NCBI GenBank assembly: GCA_021769725.1
Contig: JAETSI010000012.1
Coordinates: 1-64,000, forward strand
DNA length: 64,000 bases
Source: Oscillospiraceae bacterium
Lineage (GTDB): Bacteria > Bacillota > Clostridia > Oscillospirales > Ruminococcaceae
Direction: 5' to 3'
Positions 50,442 through 61,209 of the stretch are shown piece after piece. Position 1 is the first letter of the stretch; every line of letters begins with the position of its first letter. Position numbers and translations under genes: made by a program. Under the pieces are notes generated by a model that worked only from the letters and a program-made list of their open reading frames with translations, had not been told where the DNA came from and did not search any database.

Positions 50442-50717
50442 TCAGTCTTCAATTTCCTCAGAAATTTCTTCAGCAGCTTCTTCTACAGTCTCAGCAACTT
50501 CCTCTGCTGCTTCTTCAACAGACTCAGCTGCCTCTTCAGCAGCTTCCTCAGCGCTGTCAGCAATATCGAGATCAATATCATCGTCACTAATTGTGAATTC
50601 ATCATCGTACTCGTCATCGTAATCTGTGTCATTGTTATTACCCTTGAGTGACTTAACTACAGCATATCCGGCAACAGCAGCTCCGGCAGCCAACACTGTA
50701 AATAATAATTTATTCAT
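50442..50717 (-). CDS. small TM-anchored acidic protein with 11-residue repeats
   Basis: N-terminal TM; tail EEAAEEAAESV/EEAAEEVAETV/EEAAEEISEEI. Confidence 0.75.
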   Translation of the reverse strand: MNKLLFTVLAAGAAVAGYAVVKSLKGNNNDTDYDDEYDDEFTISDDDIDLDIADSAEEAAEEAAESVEEAAEEVAETVEEAAEEISEEIED

Positions 50718-50889
50718 TTAATTTTCCTCTTTTCTCCGCAAGAAATAATTTTTTACCGAACCCCTTGCGACCGGATCACGATAAATTGCAGACTGCCGTG
50801 TCTGATACGGCGTCGCTTGAAAAAAGTTTCCCGAGCATAAATAATGCTCAATGTATATTATATCATACTCTTTTTGAAATTTCAACCTT

Positions 50890-51612
50890 TTACATATTAT
50901 TTGTTAAAAACATCAAAATTGAGAGGGCAGTTATTGGTGCAGTTTCACAACGAAGTATCCTTTTTCCGAGCCAGACGCACTCAATTCCGGCACTTACTGC
51001 CTCTCTGACCTCTTCAGCATCGAAGCCGCCCTCGCTTCCGACAATAAGTCCGACAGTTTTTATTCCGGTAAGTTCCATGTCCTTGAACGGTTTTCCTCCC
51101 TCCGACTCATACAGCATGATCGTCTTGTCAAGGCGTCTCATCATTTCAAGGGAGCTTTTGTATGAAACAACAGGCGTTACCTCCGGCACTTTTCCCCTGC
51201 CGGACTGCTTTGCAGCCTCCTCTGAGATTTTCCGCAGTCTTTTCAGCTTTTTTTCAAAGTCACGGCTGTCCGGACGTGATATACAGCGTCTGGTGAGCAC
51301 GGGAACTACTCTTGATACCCCAAGCTCCACGCTTTTCTGGATAATAAATTCCAGTTTGTCCATTTTGGGAACAGCCTGAAAAAGCGTGACTTCAATATCC
51401 GGTTCAGCCAGACAGGGATGCTTTTCATCAAGTTCAAGGTAAACGGCATCTCCGGTAATGCTGCTGATAGTACAATCGTAATCAATGCCGTCAGAGCACA
51501 GCGTAAGCTTCTCGCCGGGCTTCATTCGCAGTGAAAATCCCACATGATGTGCGTTATCTCCGGTCAGACAAAGATTATCTTCATTTATTTCATCTGTGAA
51601 AAACCTTGGCAT
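50890..51612 (-). CDS. rsmE: 16S rRNA m3U1498 methyltransferase RsmE
   Basis: PKMDKLEFIIQKSVELGVSRVVPVLTRRC; VGLIVGSEGGFDAEEV; LGKRILRCETAPITALSIL. Confidence 0.96.
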   Translation of the reverse strand: MPRFFTDEINEDNLCLTGDNAHHVGFSLRMKPGEKLTLCSDGIDYDCTISSITGDAVYLELDEKHPCLAEPDIEVTLFQAVPKMDKLEFIIQKSVELGVSRVVPVLTRRCISRPDSRDFEKKLKRLRKISEEAAKQSGRGKVPEVTPVVSYKSSLEMMRRLDKTIMLYESEGGKPFKDMELTGIKTVGLIVGSEGGFDAEEVREAVSAGIECVWLGKRILRCETAPITALSILMFLTNNM

Positions 51613-51782
51613 ATATCCTCCTTAATATTTTTTCATAATTATACCACACCTCGGCATAAAAATCAATCGTTCAGAAAAATTTCATAACTTTGTCGATATA
51701 TATTGCATTCTGCGATATTTTGTGATATAATAAATCGTCATGCTTTTGAAGTATGATAATCCAAAGTAAAGGATTTGATATA

Positions 51783-52835
51783 ATGGAAAATATTATAAGC
51801 CTGAAAAATATAATTGTTGAATTTGAGGACGGCGACAGGATCCTCAAAAATATAAGCCTCGACATAAAGGACAAGGAATTCGTTACCTTTCTCGGCCCGT
51901 CGGGATGCGGAAAGACGACTACTCTCCGTATAATCGCCGGATTCCTTGAGCCAACTTCCGGAGACGTTTTATTCGACGGTCATCGCATCAATGGAGTTCC
52001 TCCCCACAAAAGAAACGTGAACACCGTTTTCCAGCGCTATGCTCTTTTCCCTCATCTGAACGTTTACGAGAATATCGCTTTCGGACTTCGTGTGAAGAAC
52101 GTTCCCGAAAAGGAGATACTCAGCCGTGTAGGCGAAATGCTGGAGCTTGTCAATCTCAAAGGATTTGAAAAGCGGTCAATACACAGGCTTTCCGGCGGTC
52201 AGCAGCAGCGCGTCGCCATTGCACGTGCTCTGGTAAACCGTCCGAAGGTACTTCTTCTGGACGAGCCTTTGGGCGCTCTCGACCTCAAGCTCCGCAAGGA
52301 AATGCAGATAGAACTCCGCCGCATTCAGCAGGAACTGGAACTTACCTTTGTCTACGTCACCCATGACCAGGAGGAAGCGCTCACCATGAGCGACAGCATT
52401 GTTGTAATGAACAGCGGCAGTATTCAGCAGATCGGAACTCCTACAGATATCTACAATGAACCGATAAACGCCTTTGTTGCAGACTTTATAGGTGAAAGCA
52501 ACATTATAAACGGTTCTATGCCGGAAGACTGCGTCGTTGAATTTGCCGGACGCTGCTTTGAATGCGTTGACAAGGGCTTCACCCCAGGCAAAACTGTAGA
52601 CGTAGTCATCCGTCCCGAGGACGTAAAGGTCATTCCGGCTGAAAAGGCAAAGCTGACCGGCATCGTGGAATCAGTTGTTTTCAAAGGCGTTCACTATGAA
52701 ATGATCGTTGACGGCGTGGATCACAAATGGATAATCCACTCCACCAAAGCTGAACCTGCCGGATCAATGATCGGTATGGCTTTTGACCCTTACGACATCC
52801 ACATAATGAATAAAACATCGGAGGTGGAGGAATGA
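51783..52835 (+). CDS. potA: spermidine/putrescine ABC transporter ATP-binding protein
   Basis: Start at [61 protein letters not shown]. Confidence 0.96.
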   Translation: MENIISLKNIIVEFEDGDRILKNISLDIKDKEFVTFLGPSGCGKTTTLRIIAGFLEPTSGDVLFDGHRINGVPPHKRNVNTVFQRYALFPHLNVYENIAFGLRVKNVPEKEILSRVGEMLELVNLKGFEKRSIHRLSGGQQQRVAIARALVNRPKVLLLDEPLGALDLKLRKEMQIELRRIQQELELTFVYVTHDQEEALTMSDSIVVMNSGSIQQIGTPTDIYNEPINAFVADFIGESNIINGSMPEDCVVEFAGRCFECVDKGFTPGKTVDVVIRPEDVKVIPAEKAKLTGIVESVVFKGVHYEMIVDGVDHKWIIHSTKAEPAGSMIGMAFDPYDIHIMNKTSEVEE

Positions 52836-53638
52836 AGCTCAAATATTTTTCAGCGCCGTATCTGGTGTGGATGATCGTCTTTATTCTCGTTCCCCTGCTG
52901 ATGATCGCATACTTTGCTTTCACCACTGACGGCGGAGATTTTACTATCCGTAATGTTTCAGACGTAGGGCAGTACGCAAATATCTTTGTGCGTTCGATCT
53001 GGCTGTCGCTTATCGCAACGGCGATCTGCCTTGTCATCGCCTATCCCGTGGCATTTATCCTGTCAAGAATGGACAAGCACAAGCAGGGAACTATGCTTAT
53101 GATCGTTATGCTTCCCATGTGGATGAACTTCCTGCTCCGCACCTACGCCTGGATGACGCTTCTTGGCAACAACGGCATAATCAATAATATGCTCGGCGCT
53201 GTAGGACTCGGCCCCGTAAGAATGATAAACACATCCGGGGCTGTGGTGCTCGGCATGGTATACAACTATCTGCCGTTCATGATCCTGCCGCTGTACTCCG
53301 TCATGGTGAAGATAGACAAATCGCTGCTGGAAGCCGCTTCCGACCTGGGATGCAGTTCAGCTTCCACCCTGTTCCGTGTTGTTGTTCCTCTGACTATGCC
53401 TGGCATAACATCCGGTATAACTATGGTATTTGTTCCGGCTATCTCCACATTCATTATTTCACGAATGCTCGGCGGCGGATCAAATCTGCTCATAGGCGAC
53501 CTTATCGAGATGCAGTTCCTCGGAAACGCCTATAATCCGCATCTGGGAGCAGCTATATCCCTTGTTCTCATGGTGATAATCCTCGTTATCATGACCGTTA
53601 TGAATCAGTTCGATCCCGACGATCAGGTACTTATATAA
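52832..53638 (+). CDS. potB: spermidine/putrescine ABC transporter permease
   Basis: [49 protein letters not shown]. Confidence 0.95.
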   Translation: MKLKYFSAPYLVWMIVFILVPLLMIAYFAFTTDGGDFTIRNVSDVGQYANIFVRSIWLSLIATAICLVIAYPVAFILSRMDKHKQGTMLMIVMLPMWMNFLLRTYAWMTLLGNNGIINNMLGAVGLGPVRMINTSGAVVLGMVYNYLPFMILPLYSVMVKIDKSLLEAASDLGCSSASTLFRVVVPLTMPGITSGITMVFVPAISTFIISRMLGGGSNLLIGDLIEMQFLGNAYNPHLGAAISLVLMVIILVIMTVMNQFDPDDQVLI

Positions 53639-53650
53639 GGAGGTGCGACG

Positions 53651-54454
53651 TTGAAAAAACTTGGAAAAATCTATCTTGCCCTTGTACTGCTTTTCCTTTA
53701 TGTACCAATTTTTGTACTGATAGTATTTTCTTTCAACGAATCAAAAAGCAGTTCTGTTTTCAGCGGCTTCACCCTGGACTGGTACAAGCGGCTGTTCAAT
53801 AACCGGATAATCATTTCATCCCTTGTGAATACCATAATAATTGCCGTTGCAGCCAGTATTATCTCCACCATTCTCGGAACTCTGGCGGCTATCGGCATAA
53901 ACAGCATGAAACGTGTTCCCAGAACCGTCATAATGAACGTCACAAATATGCCTATCATAAACCCTGAGATCGTTACCGGCGTTTCCCTGATGCTCCTGTT
54001 CAGCTTTTTTGCTGCAAGAATGACCCTTGAATTCGGCTTTGTTACGCTGCTTATCGCACACATAACTTTTGACGTTCCATACGTTATCCTGAGCGTCATG
54101 CCGAAGTTCCGGCAGATGGATCCGCATCTCTACGAAGCGGCGCAGGATCTCGGATGCAGTCCGTTCAGAGCGTTCCGTAAAGTCGTACTGCCTGAGATCA
54201 TGCCCGGTGTAGTCAGCGGATTCCTCATGTCGTTCACATACTCGCTTGACGACTTTGTTATCAGCTATTTCACCACGGGATCGACCTCGCAGACATTGCC
54301 GATCACCATTTATTCCATGACAAGAAGAAAGGTCTCACCTGAGATCAATGCGCTTTCCACGCTTATCTTCCTGGTGGTAGTCATTGTGCTTCTGGTCAAA
54401 AATCTCCTTGAAAGCAAGGCTGCAAAAAAACGTCTGAGCGGAGGTAGCTGCTGA
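53651..54454 (+). CDS. potC: spermidine/putrescine ABC transporter permease
   Basis: FVLIVFSFNESKSSSVFSGFTLDWYKRLF; LYEAAQDLGCSPFRAFRKVVLPEIMPGV. Confidence 0.95.
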   Translation: MKKLGKIYLALVLLFLYVPIFVLIVFSFNESKSSSVFSGFTLDWYKRLFNNRIIISSLVNTIIIAVAASIISTILGTLAAIGINSMKRVPRTVIMNVTNMPIINPEIVTGVSLMLLFSFFAARMTLEFGFVTLLIAHITFDVPYVILSVMPKFRQMDPHLYEAAQDLGCSPFRAFRKVVLPEIMPGVVSGFLMSFTYSLDDFVISYFTTGSTSQTLPITIYSMTRRKVSPEINALSTLIFLVVVIVLLVKNLLESKAAKKRLSGGSC

Positions 54455-55707
54455 TGAAAAGAAAGTTTGCATTGCTTGCAGCCGTTCTGATGTCACTTTC
54501 CATGACTATCGGATGCTCCCGGAGCAGCAAAAACTCCGAAAAGGATGATGATTCCGCACAGACGCTTACTATCGAGGACAAACGCTACTATAAGCGATTC
54601 CGGAACGACGGTATATCTATAAATGTTTACAACTGGGGCGAGTATATCTCCGACGGCGCAGACGAGGGAACACTTGACGTAAACGCTGAATTTGAGAAGC
54701 TTACAGGTATCAAGGTCAACTACACCAACTATGCCACTAATGAGGAGCTTTATGCCAAGCTGAAAGGCGGCGGAGCGTCCTACGACGTTGTAATACCGTC
54801 GGATTACATGATAAGCAAGATGATAAAAGAAAAACTCATTCAGCCCCTTAATATGGAAAATATCCCGAACTACAAATATATCATGGACAATTACCGTGAT
54901 CTGGCATACGACCCGGAAAACGCCTATTCTGTGCCATATACCTGGGGGACTGTGGGGATAATCTACAATGCGGAGGAAATTGATACACCCAAGGAGGAGA
55001 TCGACTGGGATATTCTCTGGAACGAAAAGTATAAAGATCAGATCCTCATGTTTGACAATCCACGTGACGCCTTTGCCATTGCGGAGATAATGCTGGGATA
55101 TTCCCTGAATACCGAAGATCCGGCAGAATTAAAGGCGGCAGCGGATAAGCTCAAGGAACAGAAAAGTATCGTGCAGGCGTATGTTATGGACGAGGTTTTC
55201 GACAAAATGGCTGCCGGAGAGGCATTGCTTGCCCCTTATTATGCCGGAGATGCGCTGACGATACTGGAGGACAACGAAGATCTCGATTTTGCAGTGCCGA
55301 AAAGCGGTACTAATCTTTTTGTGGACGCAATGTGTATACCGGCGTCTGCAAAGCAGAAAGAGGCGGCAGAAATGTACATAAACTTTATGTGCGAGCCGGA
55401 TATAGCCTATGCAAATATAGATTATATCTGTTATTCAACGCCCCACAGCGCCGCATTTGAGATGCTGGACGAGGATGTTCGCAGCAACAGCGTATCGTAT
55501 CCGGACAGTGAATTTATAGCAGAAAAGACAGATGTTTTTGTTAATTTATCCGACGACGCCAATGAGACGATGAGTCAGTTGTGGACAGAGATGAAATCAG
55601 AGACAGCGAATAAATGGTTTGTTCCGATTTTTCTGGTCTCCTGTATTACGATAATAGCGTTTGTTCTTATAAGGCGGCACAACAAGCGTAAAAAGGATAT
55701 ATTCTGA
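54454..55707 (+). CDS. potD: spermidine/putrescine-binding protein with C-terminal TM
   Basis: Lipobox MTIGC; INVYNWGEYISDGADEGTLDVNAEFEKLTGIKVNYTNYATNEELYAKL; C-term WFVPIFLVSCITIIAFVLIRRHNKRKKD. Confidence 0.93.
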   Translation: MKRKFALLAAVLMSLSMTIGCSRSSKNSEKDDDSAQTLTIEDKRYYKRFRNDGISINVYNWGEYISDGADEGTLDVNAEFEKLTGIKVNYTNYATNEELYAKLKGGGASYDVVIPSDYMISKMIKEKLIQPLNMENIPNYKYIMDNYRDLAYDPENAYSVPYTWGTVGIIYNAEEIDTPKEEIDWDILWNEKYKDQILMFDNPRDAFAIAEIMLGYSLNTEDPAELKAAADKLKEQKSIVQAYVMDEVFDKMAAGEALLAPYYAGDALTILEDNEDLDFAVPKSGTNLFVDAMCIPASAKQKEAAEMYINFMCEPDIAYANIDYICYSTPHSAAFEMLDEDVRSNSVSYPDSEFIAEKTDVFVNLSDDANETMSQLWTEMKSETANKWFVPIFLVSCITIIAFVLIRRHNKRKKDIF

Positions 55708-55739
55708 TATCTTAATCCAAACAATAATAAATAAAAATG

Positions 55740-55768
55740 ACCGTATAATTTTCATGCGGTCATTTTTT
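55740..55768. terminator. intrinsic terminator
   Basis: ATGACCGtataattttcatgCGGTCATttttta. Confidence 0.75.
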
Positions 55769-56723
55769 ATATGTATTTTAACGTTTTCAGAATAAAAAGC
55801 CACGTCGTCAGCGTGAATGCACTGCATAGTGTCGTCAGCATTACCGCAAATGCCGTTATTGCTCCCTTATGTCCGAAATTCTTTGCCATTACAAAACAGC
55901 TTCCGGTCGTAGCGCTTCCAAGCATCACCAAAATGGCGATCAGCTTTTCCCCACGGAACCCAAAATATATCGCTGCCGGAAGAAAAATCCCGCAGAACAA
56001 CACCAACTTGATAAAGACGATCCCTGCCGTCACCGCTGCCTTGCCTTTCGTCTCACTTACCTTGAACGATGCTCCCAGTGCGATCAGTGACAACGGCGTC
56101 GCCATATTTCCCAGGTATGATATCGACTTCGCCATAATGACCGGCTGCGAAATCCCTGACAGCGACCATAGGATTCCTGCCAGTATTCCCAATATGATAG
56201 GATTCGTCACTATTCCCTTTACCGTGCTGACTGCAAGCTCCCTGCCGCTTCTGCCGCTGTCATTTCCAGGAGATGTCAAGGACAGAACGATAACGGCAAT
56301 TATATTGTAGATCGGCACCGTTCCTACGATCATAAGCGCAGCCATAGTTGCTTCACCGTAGATATTTTTTACAAATGCTATGCCAAGTATCGCCGCACTG
56401 CTCCGGTAAGATGCCTGGATTATCTCTCCCCTTTCTGCCTTATCCTTGTGCAGAAAAGAATAACACAGAGCAATTCCTACGCTGAGGAGCGTGACGGATA
56501 CGCAGAAGAGAACGAATCTGACGTCCCAGACTTTCCGGAAATCTGCCGTGGACAGATCCATAAACAACAGCGCCGGAAGCAGCGTTCTGAATACAAATTT
56601 ATTCAGCTTTGACGTCGTATGGTCGTCAAGAAGTCCGATCCTCTTCGCAAACCATCCGAAAACCATCATCAGAAAGACAGGAACTGTTGCATTCAGACTG
56701 AAAACAAGATTTTTAACAAACAC
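55767..56723 (-). CDS. AEC family (auxin efflux carrier-type) transporter
   Basis: 10-TM pattern; VPVFLMMVFGWFAKRIGLLDDHTTSKLNKFVFRTLLPALLFMDL. Confidence 0.9.
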   Translation of the reverse strand: MFVKNLVFSLNATVPVFLMMVFGWFAKRIGLLDDHTTSKLNKFVFRTLLPALLFMDLSTADFRKVWDVRFVLFCVSVTLLSVGIALCYSFLHKDKAERGEIIQASYRSSAAILGIAFVKNIYGEATMAALMIVGTVPIYNIIAVIVLSLTSPGNDSGRSGRELAVSTVKGIVTNPIILGILAGILWSLSGISQPVIMAKSISYLGNMATPLSLIALGASFKVSETKGKAAVTAGIVFIKLVLFCGIFLPAAIYFGFRGEKLIAILVMLGSATTGSCFVMAKNFGHKGAITAFAVMLTTLCSAFTLTTWLFILKTLKYI

Positions 56724-56734
56724 TGAACCGCTTC

Positions 56735-58150
56735 CTATTTATTATATTCTGACAGAGTCTTTTCAATGACCGCCTTGCAGCTGTCACGCATACCCTCCCA
56801 CTTGAAGTCCTCCGGATTGACTTCCAGCATTTTCAGTTCGAGGTTATTCATAACGCCTCTGGTCTCATAGGTGTAAGTTCCCATAGTATTCATTCCGTCA
56901 CCCAGACCATAGCCAAATTCAACTGCCGGTATAAATTTTGCCGGATCACAAAAGCTCGTCAAAGCATTGTACTGTTCCTCAGTCATAGAACTTCTGACGA
57001 TACCTGAAGCCGTTTTGACCTCTTGGAGTGCCTGCTTTTTTGCAGATTCAAGGCACTTCTGGTCGCTTGCCGCCAGACGCTCACACTTGATATAAGTTGC
57101 CACGGCTTCACCCTTCCTGGAATTTTTCACCAGCATACGTGCATTGTAGCTGCCGCAGAAACAATAAGACGAATTTTCCTTTGATTTCGGAAACGGAACG
57201 ATCATTATATCCTTATCAGGATTTGAAGCGTTTGACTGTCCCAGCGACCAGCCGTTATCTGCAAGGAAAAGTGTGCAGCCATTGGTCGGATAACAGCTCA
57301 TAATATCCCGTCTGTATAAATTCTTAGTCGAAATGCTGTTCATGAATTCCTGTGCTTTCTGTATCTCCGGAGACATGATATTGTTAACAAGACTGCCGTT
57401 TTCACAGCTCACAACAGTTTTTCCGGCGGAGGGAATAACTCCCTGGCCAAAACTGCCTCCTATGCCGTACTTCGGAGTCCAATCAGGGGCAGGTTCGGAA
57501 ACAAACTTTTCCATCATTGCCATAAAGGTATCCCAATCCCACTTTCCCTCGGTATACAGCTTGTACGGATCTTCAAATCCGTTGTCAGCCATGATCTTCC
57601 GGCTGTAGGTAAGCACCAGCGGATCGCTCATTGAATAGGGAACAACATAGTGCTGATCTTTATAAGCAAAAGCCTCCGTAACCGGACTAATGCCGCTCCA
57701 GAGACCGGAGTCCATTTCCAGAATATCAAAATAGGGGTCAAGCGGTTCAAAGCGATCCTTGATAACTCCCTGCGGAAAATATTCAGGATAATAGGGGAAA
57801 ATATCCACTTCTTCCCCTGCTGAGATCATAGAATCAAGAATAGACAGATTTTCGCCGGGAGTACTTCTTATATAATTGATTTTTCCGCCGTACTGATCTT
57901 CAAAGAGGGCAAGTGCCGTGGAACGTGGTTCGCCGGGATCGGGATTCAGGTCAAAATCGCCGAGCCATATAATAGTCATTTTTTCCGGATCTTCCGTTAC
58001 CGGTTCAGCGGGCTGAATATCAGGGATCTGAGATGATGATTCGGATTCTTTTGTATCACTCGGCTTTTTTTTATTACATGAAACAGTCGCAGTCAGCATG
58101 ACCATCATTGCTGCTGTTCCTGCAAGAAATCTCTTCATTATATTCATAGT
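56735..58150 (-). CDS. orphan ABC transporter substrate-binding lipoprotein (family 1)
   Basis: MNIMKRFLAGTAAMMVMLTATVSCNKKK lipobox; ALALFEDQYGGKINYI...WDWDTFMAMMEKF. Confidence 0.88.
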   Translation of the reverse strand, partial: TMNIMKRFLAGTAAMMVMLTATVSCNKKKPSDTKESESSSQIPDIQPAEPVTEDPEKMTIIWLGDFDLNPDPGEPRSTALALFEDQYGGKINYIRSTPGENLSILDSMISAGEEVDIFPYYPEYFPQGVIKDRFEPLDPYFDILEMDSGLWSGISPVTEAFAYKDQHYVVPYSMSDPLVLTYSRKIMADNGFEDPYKLYTEGKWDWDTFMAMMEKFVSEPAPDWTPKYGIGGSFGQGVIPSAGKTVVSCENGSLVNNIMSPEIQKAQEFMNSISTKNLYRRDIMSCYPTNGCTLFLADNGWSLGQSNASNPDKDIMIVPFPKSKENSSYCFCGSYNARMLVKNSRKGEAVATYIKCERLAASDQKCLESAKKQALQEVKTASGIVRSSMTEEQYNALTSFCDPAKFIPAVEFGYGLGDGMNTMGTYTYETRGVMNNLELKMLEVNPEDFKWEGMRDSCKAVIEKTLSEYNK

Positions 58151-58424
58151 AAGGCTCCTTTCCTTCCGGATTATATTATACAACATCCGACAAAAAAAGT
58201 CAACAAAGGTGAACCGTTCAATGCCGGCAAGCGAAAGATACGAACGATTATGGACAAGTTATAAACTGACGGTATAACAGGAATTATGAAAATATACATC
58301 GAAAATGAATGAAAATAATTTTCCCAATTGAGATGTTAAAATATATTGGCGGTACATCGACATTCAACAGAGTTTTCCACATTTTCAACATTAAGAATAC
58401 CGGGATGAATGTTTAAACTTAGAA

Positions 58425-58441
58425 TTCAACAGACTGTTGAA
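58425..58441. promoter_or_regulatory. 17-bp palindrome upstream of xylanase
   Basis: TTCAACAG-a-CTGTTGAA; half-site TTCAACAGA also at 58363-58371. Confidence 0.6.
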
Positions 58442-58516
58442 AAAGCTGTTAGTAAAAAACAACTGACCAAAAACAAATACTACCTGTCATTTATTGCGAA
58501 AATTATACAGACTGAA

Positions 58517-58545
58517 TTGACTTTGTGAATAGATTGTGATATAAT
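58517..58545 (+). promoter_or_regulatory. xylanase promoter
   Basis: TTGACT-17 nt-TATAAT. Confidence 0.7.
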
Positions 58546-58583
58546 ATTATTGCAAAATTTTTGTTTATGGGAGGAATAAACCA

Positions 58584-60479
58584 ATGAAAGGAAAAAAATC
58601 AAACCGAATGATTGCTGCGTTGATGAGTGCGTCAATGGGAATTGCTGCAATTCCGGCAATCGCTCCTGCAGCAGTATCTGCTGAAACATCCGATGCTGTC
58701 AACAAAGTAGTATTCTCAACCGACTTTGAGGACGAAGATGTTTCCATGTTCACCAACAGAGGCGAAAACGATACAACTGTGCTTTCTGCATCGGATGAGG
58801 CATCTGTAAGTGGAAGCACATCTATGCTTGCAAGCGAAAGGTCAAAAGACTGGAATGGCCCGGCATTCCGTCTTGATGACAAGCTTAAACCCTACACTGA
58901 GTATTATATCAGCGCAAAAGTAAAGGGAAGATATTACACAAACGCTACTTTCAGCTTCCAGTATACAAATTCGGATGGTGAAACAAAATATTCAAACCTG
59001 GTTCAGAATCTCAGCGGAAGCGACTGGATGTCTGTAGAAAATGTCAAGGTAAGTTTTACTGATGAAATGACGGACGTTTTCGTTTACTTTGAGGGCGGTC
59101 AGGATGATCTGTTTATTGACGATTTCGTTGTAACTGAAGCAGCACAGGTTGAGATCGAGCAGGATATTCCCGGTCTTAAAGACGTTTTTGCTAACGATTT
59201 TAAGGTGGGAACCGCCCTTACCCCGTCCGATCTCAGTTCAAAGCCTACTATGGATATCGTTGAAAAACATTTTAGCGGAAGCATAACTGCCGGTAATGAA
59301 ATGAAGCCAGATGCTGTTCTCAATCAGGCTGCCTGCCAGACTTACTTTGAAGAAACAGGAGATGATACTGTTCCTCAGATATCTTTCTCCGCAGCAAAGC
59401 CTCTCCTTAATTACTGCCAGAAAAATAATATCCCTGTAAGGGTTCATACTCTTGTTTGGCACAGCCAGACTCCGGACTGGTTCTTTAAGGAGGGATATGA
59501 TCCCAACGGCGAATGGGTATCCAAAGAAAAAATGCTCAAGCGTATGGAAAACTATATCAAAGCTTATTTCGAGACGCTGACAGAACTTTATCCCGATATT
59601 GATTTCTATGCCTGCGATGTCGTAAACGAAGCGTGGCTGGAAGACGGAAAGCCACGTCAGCCCGGCGAACAGGGCAGCGGCGGCTCTGCAAAATCAGCAT
59701 GGGTACAGGTTTTCGGCGATAATTCCTTTATTGAACCTGCTTTTACTTTTGCAAGAAAGTATGCTCCAGAGGGATGCAAACTCTATTATAATGACTATAA
59801 TGAATATATGGACGGCAAGCTGAACGCTATAGTTGATATGGCAGCCGATCTTAAGGAAAAGGGGCTTATTGACGGTATCGGTATGCAGTCTCACCTTGAT
59901 GCACGTCAGAGTCTTGATGCTGCTTTCCCATCTGTATCAATGTATGATAAGGCTCTTGATAAGTATTGTGAACTTGGACTTGATATTCAGGTGACAGAAC
60001 TTGACGCTACAACACCTGAGAATCCTACGGAAGCTGATTTCAAAGTTCAGGCAGACTACTATAAGGGAATCTGGGATGCCATTTACGCACATAAAGATAA
60101 CATTTCTGCAGTGGTTGTATGGGGCGTTACAGATGACGGAAGCTGGAGAGCAAAGCAGTATCCGCTTCTCTTTGATGCCGATTATAAGGCAAAGCCAGCA
60201 TTCTATTCTATCGTAGAGGGAAGGGAAGTTCCAGTTCCCAAAGTAATATACGGCGATGCAGACTGCGACGGTAAAATCTTTTTGAATGATGCCGTACTTA
60301 TCATGCAGGCTATCGGAAATCCTGATGCTTATGGCGTAAACGGTACGGAGAAAACCCATATCACTAAACAGGGAAAAATCAACGGCGATGTTTCAAATAC
60401 CGGCGACGATCTTACCAATGCAGATGCTCTTGCAATTCAGAAATATCTTCTTAATCTTATTGACAAGCTGCCTGAGTAA
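58584..60479 (+). CDS. secreted endo-1,4-beta-xylanase: CBM22-like, GH10, dockerin
   Basis: VHTLVWHSQTPDWFF; acid/base CDVVNEAW; nucleophile VTELDATTP; C-term DADCDGKIFLNDAVLIMQAI...NADALAIQKYLL. Confidence 0.95.
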   Translation: MKGKKSNRMIAALMSASMGIAAIPAIAPAAVSAETSDAVNKVVFSTDFEDEDVSMFTNRGENDTTVLSASDEASVSGSTSMLASERSKDWNGPAFRLDDKLKPYTEYYISAKVKGRYYTNATFSFQYTNSDGETKYSNLVQNLSGSDWMSVENVKVSFTDEMTDVFVYFEGGQDDLFIDDFVVTEAAQVEIEQDIPGLKDVFANDFKVGTALTPSDLSSKPTMDIVEKHFSGSITAGNEMKPDAVLNQAACQTYFEETGDDTVPQISFSAAKPLLNYCQKNNIPVRVHTLVWHSQTPDWFFKEGYDPNGEWVSKEKMLKRMENYIKAYFETLTELYPDIDFYACDVVNEAWLEDGKPRQPGEQGSGGSAKSAWVQVFGDNSFIEPAFTFARKYAPEGCKLYYNDYNEYMDGKLNAIVDMAADLKEKGLIDGIGMQSHLDARQSLDAAFPSVSMYDKALDKYCELGLDIQVTELDATTPENPTEADFKVQADYYKGIWDAIYAHKDNISAVVVWGVTDDGSWRAKQYPLLFDADYKAKPAFYSIVEGREVPVPKVIYGDADCDGKIFLNDAVLIMQAIGNPDAYGVNGTEKTHITKQGKINGDVSNTGDDLTNADALAIQKYLLNLIDKLPE

Positions 60480-60733
60480 TAAAATACTACCGGAGTTAAC
60501 ATTGATCTCTGATTTTTTGTGCAAATAATTCCTTGAAAAACTCCTGATAACATAATATATCAAATATGCGATATATTATTGTTTTATCTGATTAGGAATT
60601 TGATCGTTCCAAATTATCTCAATTTTTATATTAATAAGGCATTCACCAACCGCTGAATGCCTTAATTTTTGTTAGTCACGTTTTAGTTACCGCCTGATTT
60701 TCACCCGATTTCAGATGAAGTCAAAGTAATAAA

Positions 60734-60772
60734 AAACCTCGAAAATACTGAATTTTCGAGGTTTCTTGTATA
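60734..60772. terminator. intrinsic terminator
   Basis: aaaaaCCTCGAAAATactgaATTTTCGAGGtttctt. Confidence 0.8.
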
Positions 60773-60789
60773 TGATAATCGAAATATAA

Positions 60790-61191
60790 TTATCTCTTTG
60801 AGAACTGAGGAGCACGACGAGCAGCCTTGAGACCGTACTTTTTTCTTTCTTTCATTCTCGGGTCACGAGTAAGGAATCCTGCCTTTTTAAGGATGGGGCG
60901 AAGTTCGGGATCAAATTCAAGAAGGGCTCTTGAAAGACCGTGTCTTATAGCGCCTGCCTGACCGGTAACGCCGCCGCCGGTAACAGTGCAGATAATATCG
61001 AATTTTTCAACATTATCAGTAAGAGCAAGGGGCTGACGAACGATAAGCTTGAGAGTCTCAAGACCGAAGTAGTCATCAATACCTCTGCCATTGATAGTAA
61101 CATTTCCTGAACCGGGATATATTCTTACTCTTGCAACGGAATGCTTTCTTCTGCCTGTTCCGTAGTAGTATTTAACTTTTGATTCGTACAT
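60790..61191 (-). CDS. rpsI: 30S ribosomal protein S9
   Basis: [21 protein letters not shown]...[24 protein letters not shown]. Confidence 0.99.
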   Translation of the reverse strand: MYESKVKYYYGTGRRKHSVARVRIYPGSGNVTINGRGIDDYFGLETLKLIVRQPLALTDNVEKFDIICTVTGGGVTGQAGAIRHGLSRALLEFDPELRPILKKAGFLTRDPRMKERKKYGLKAARRAPQFSKR

Positions 61192-61209
61192 CTGAAACGC
61201 CTCCTTTAA

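Noticed and set aside
51640-51782. Polyamine riboswitch-like leader upstream of potA
   Set aside because: No stable conserved structure could be recognised by eye.
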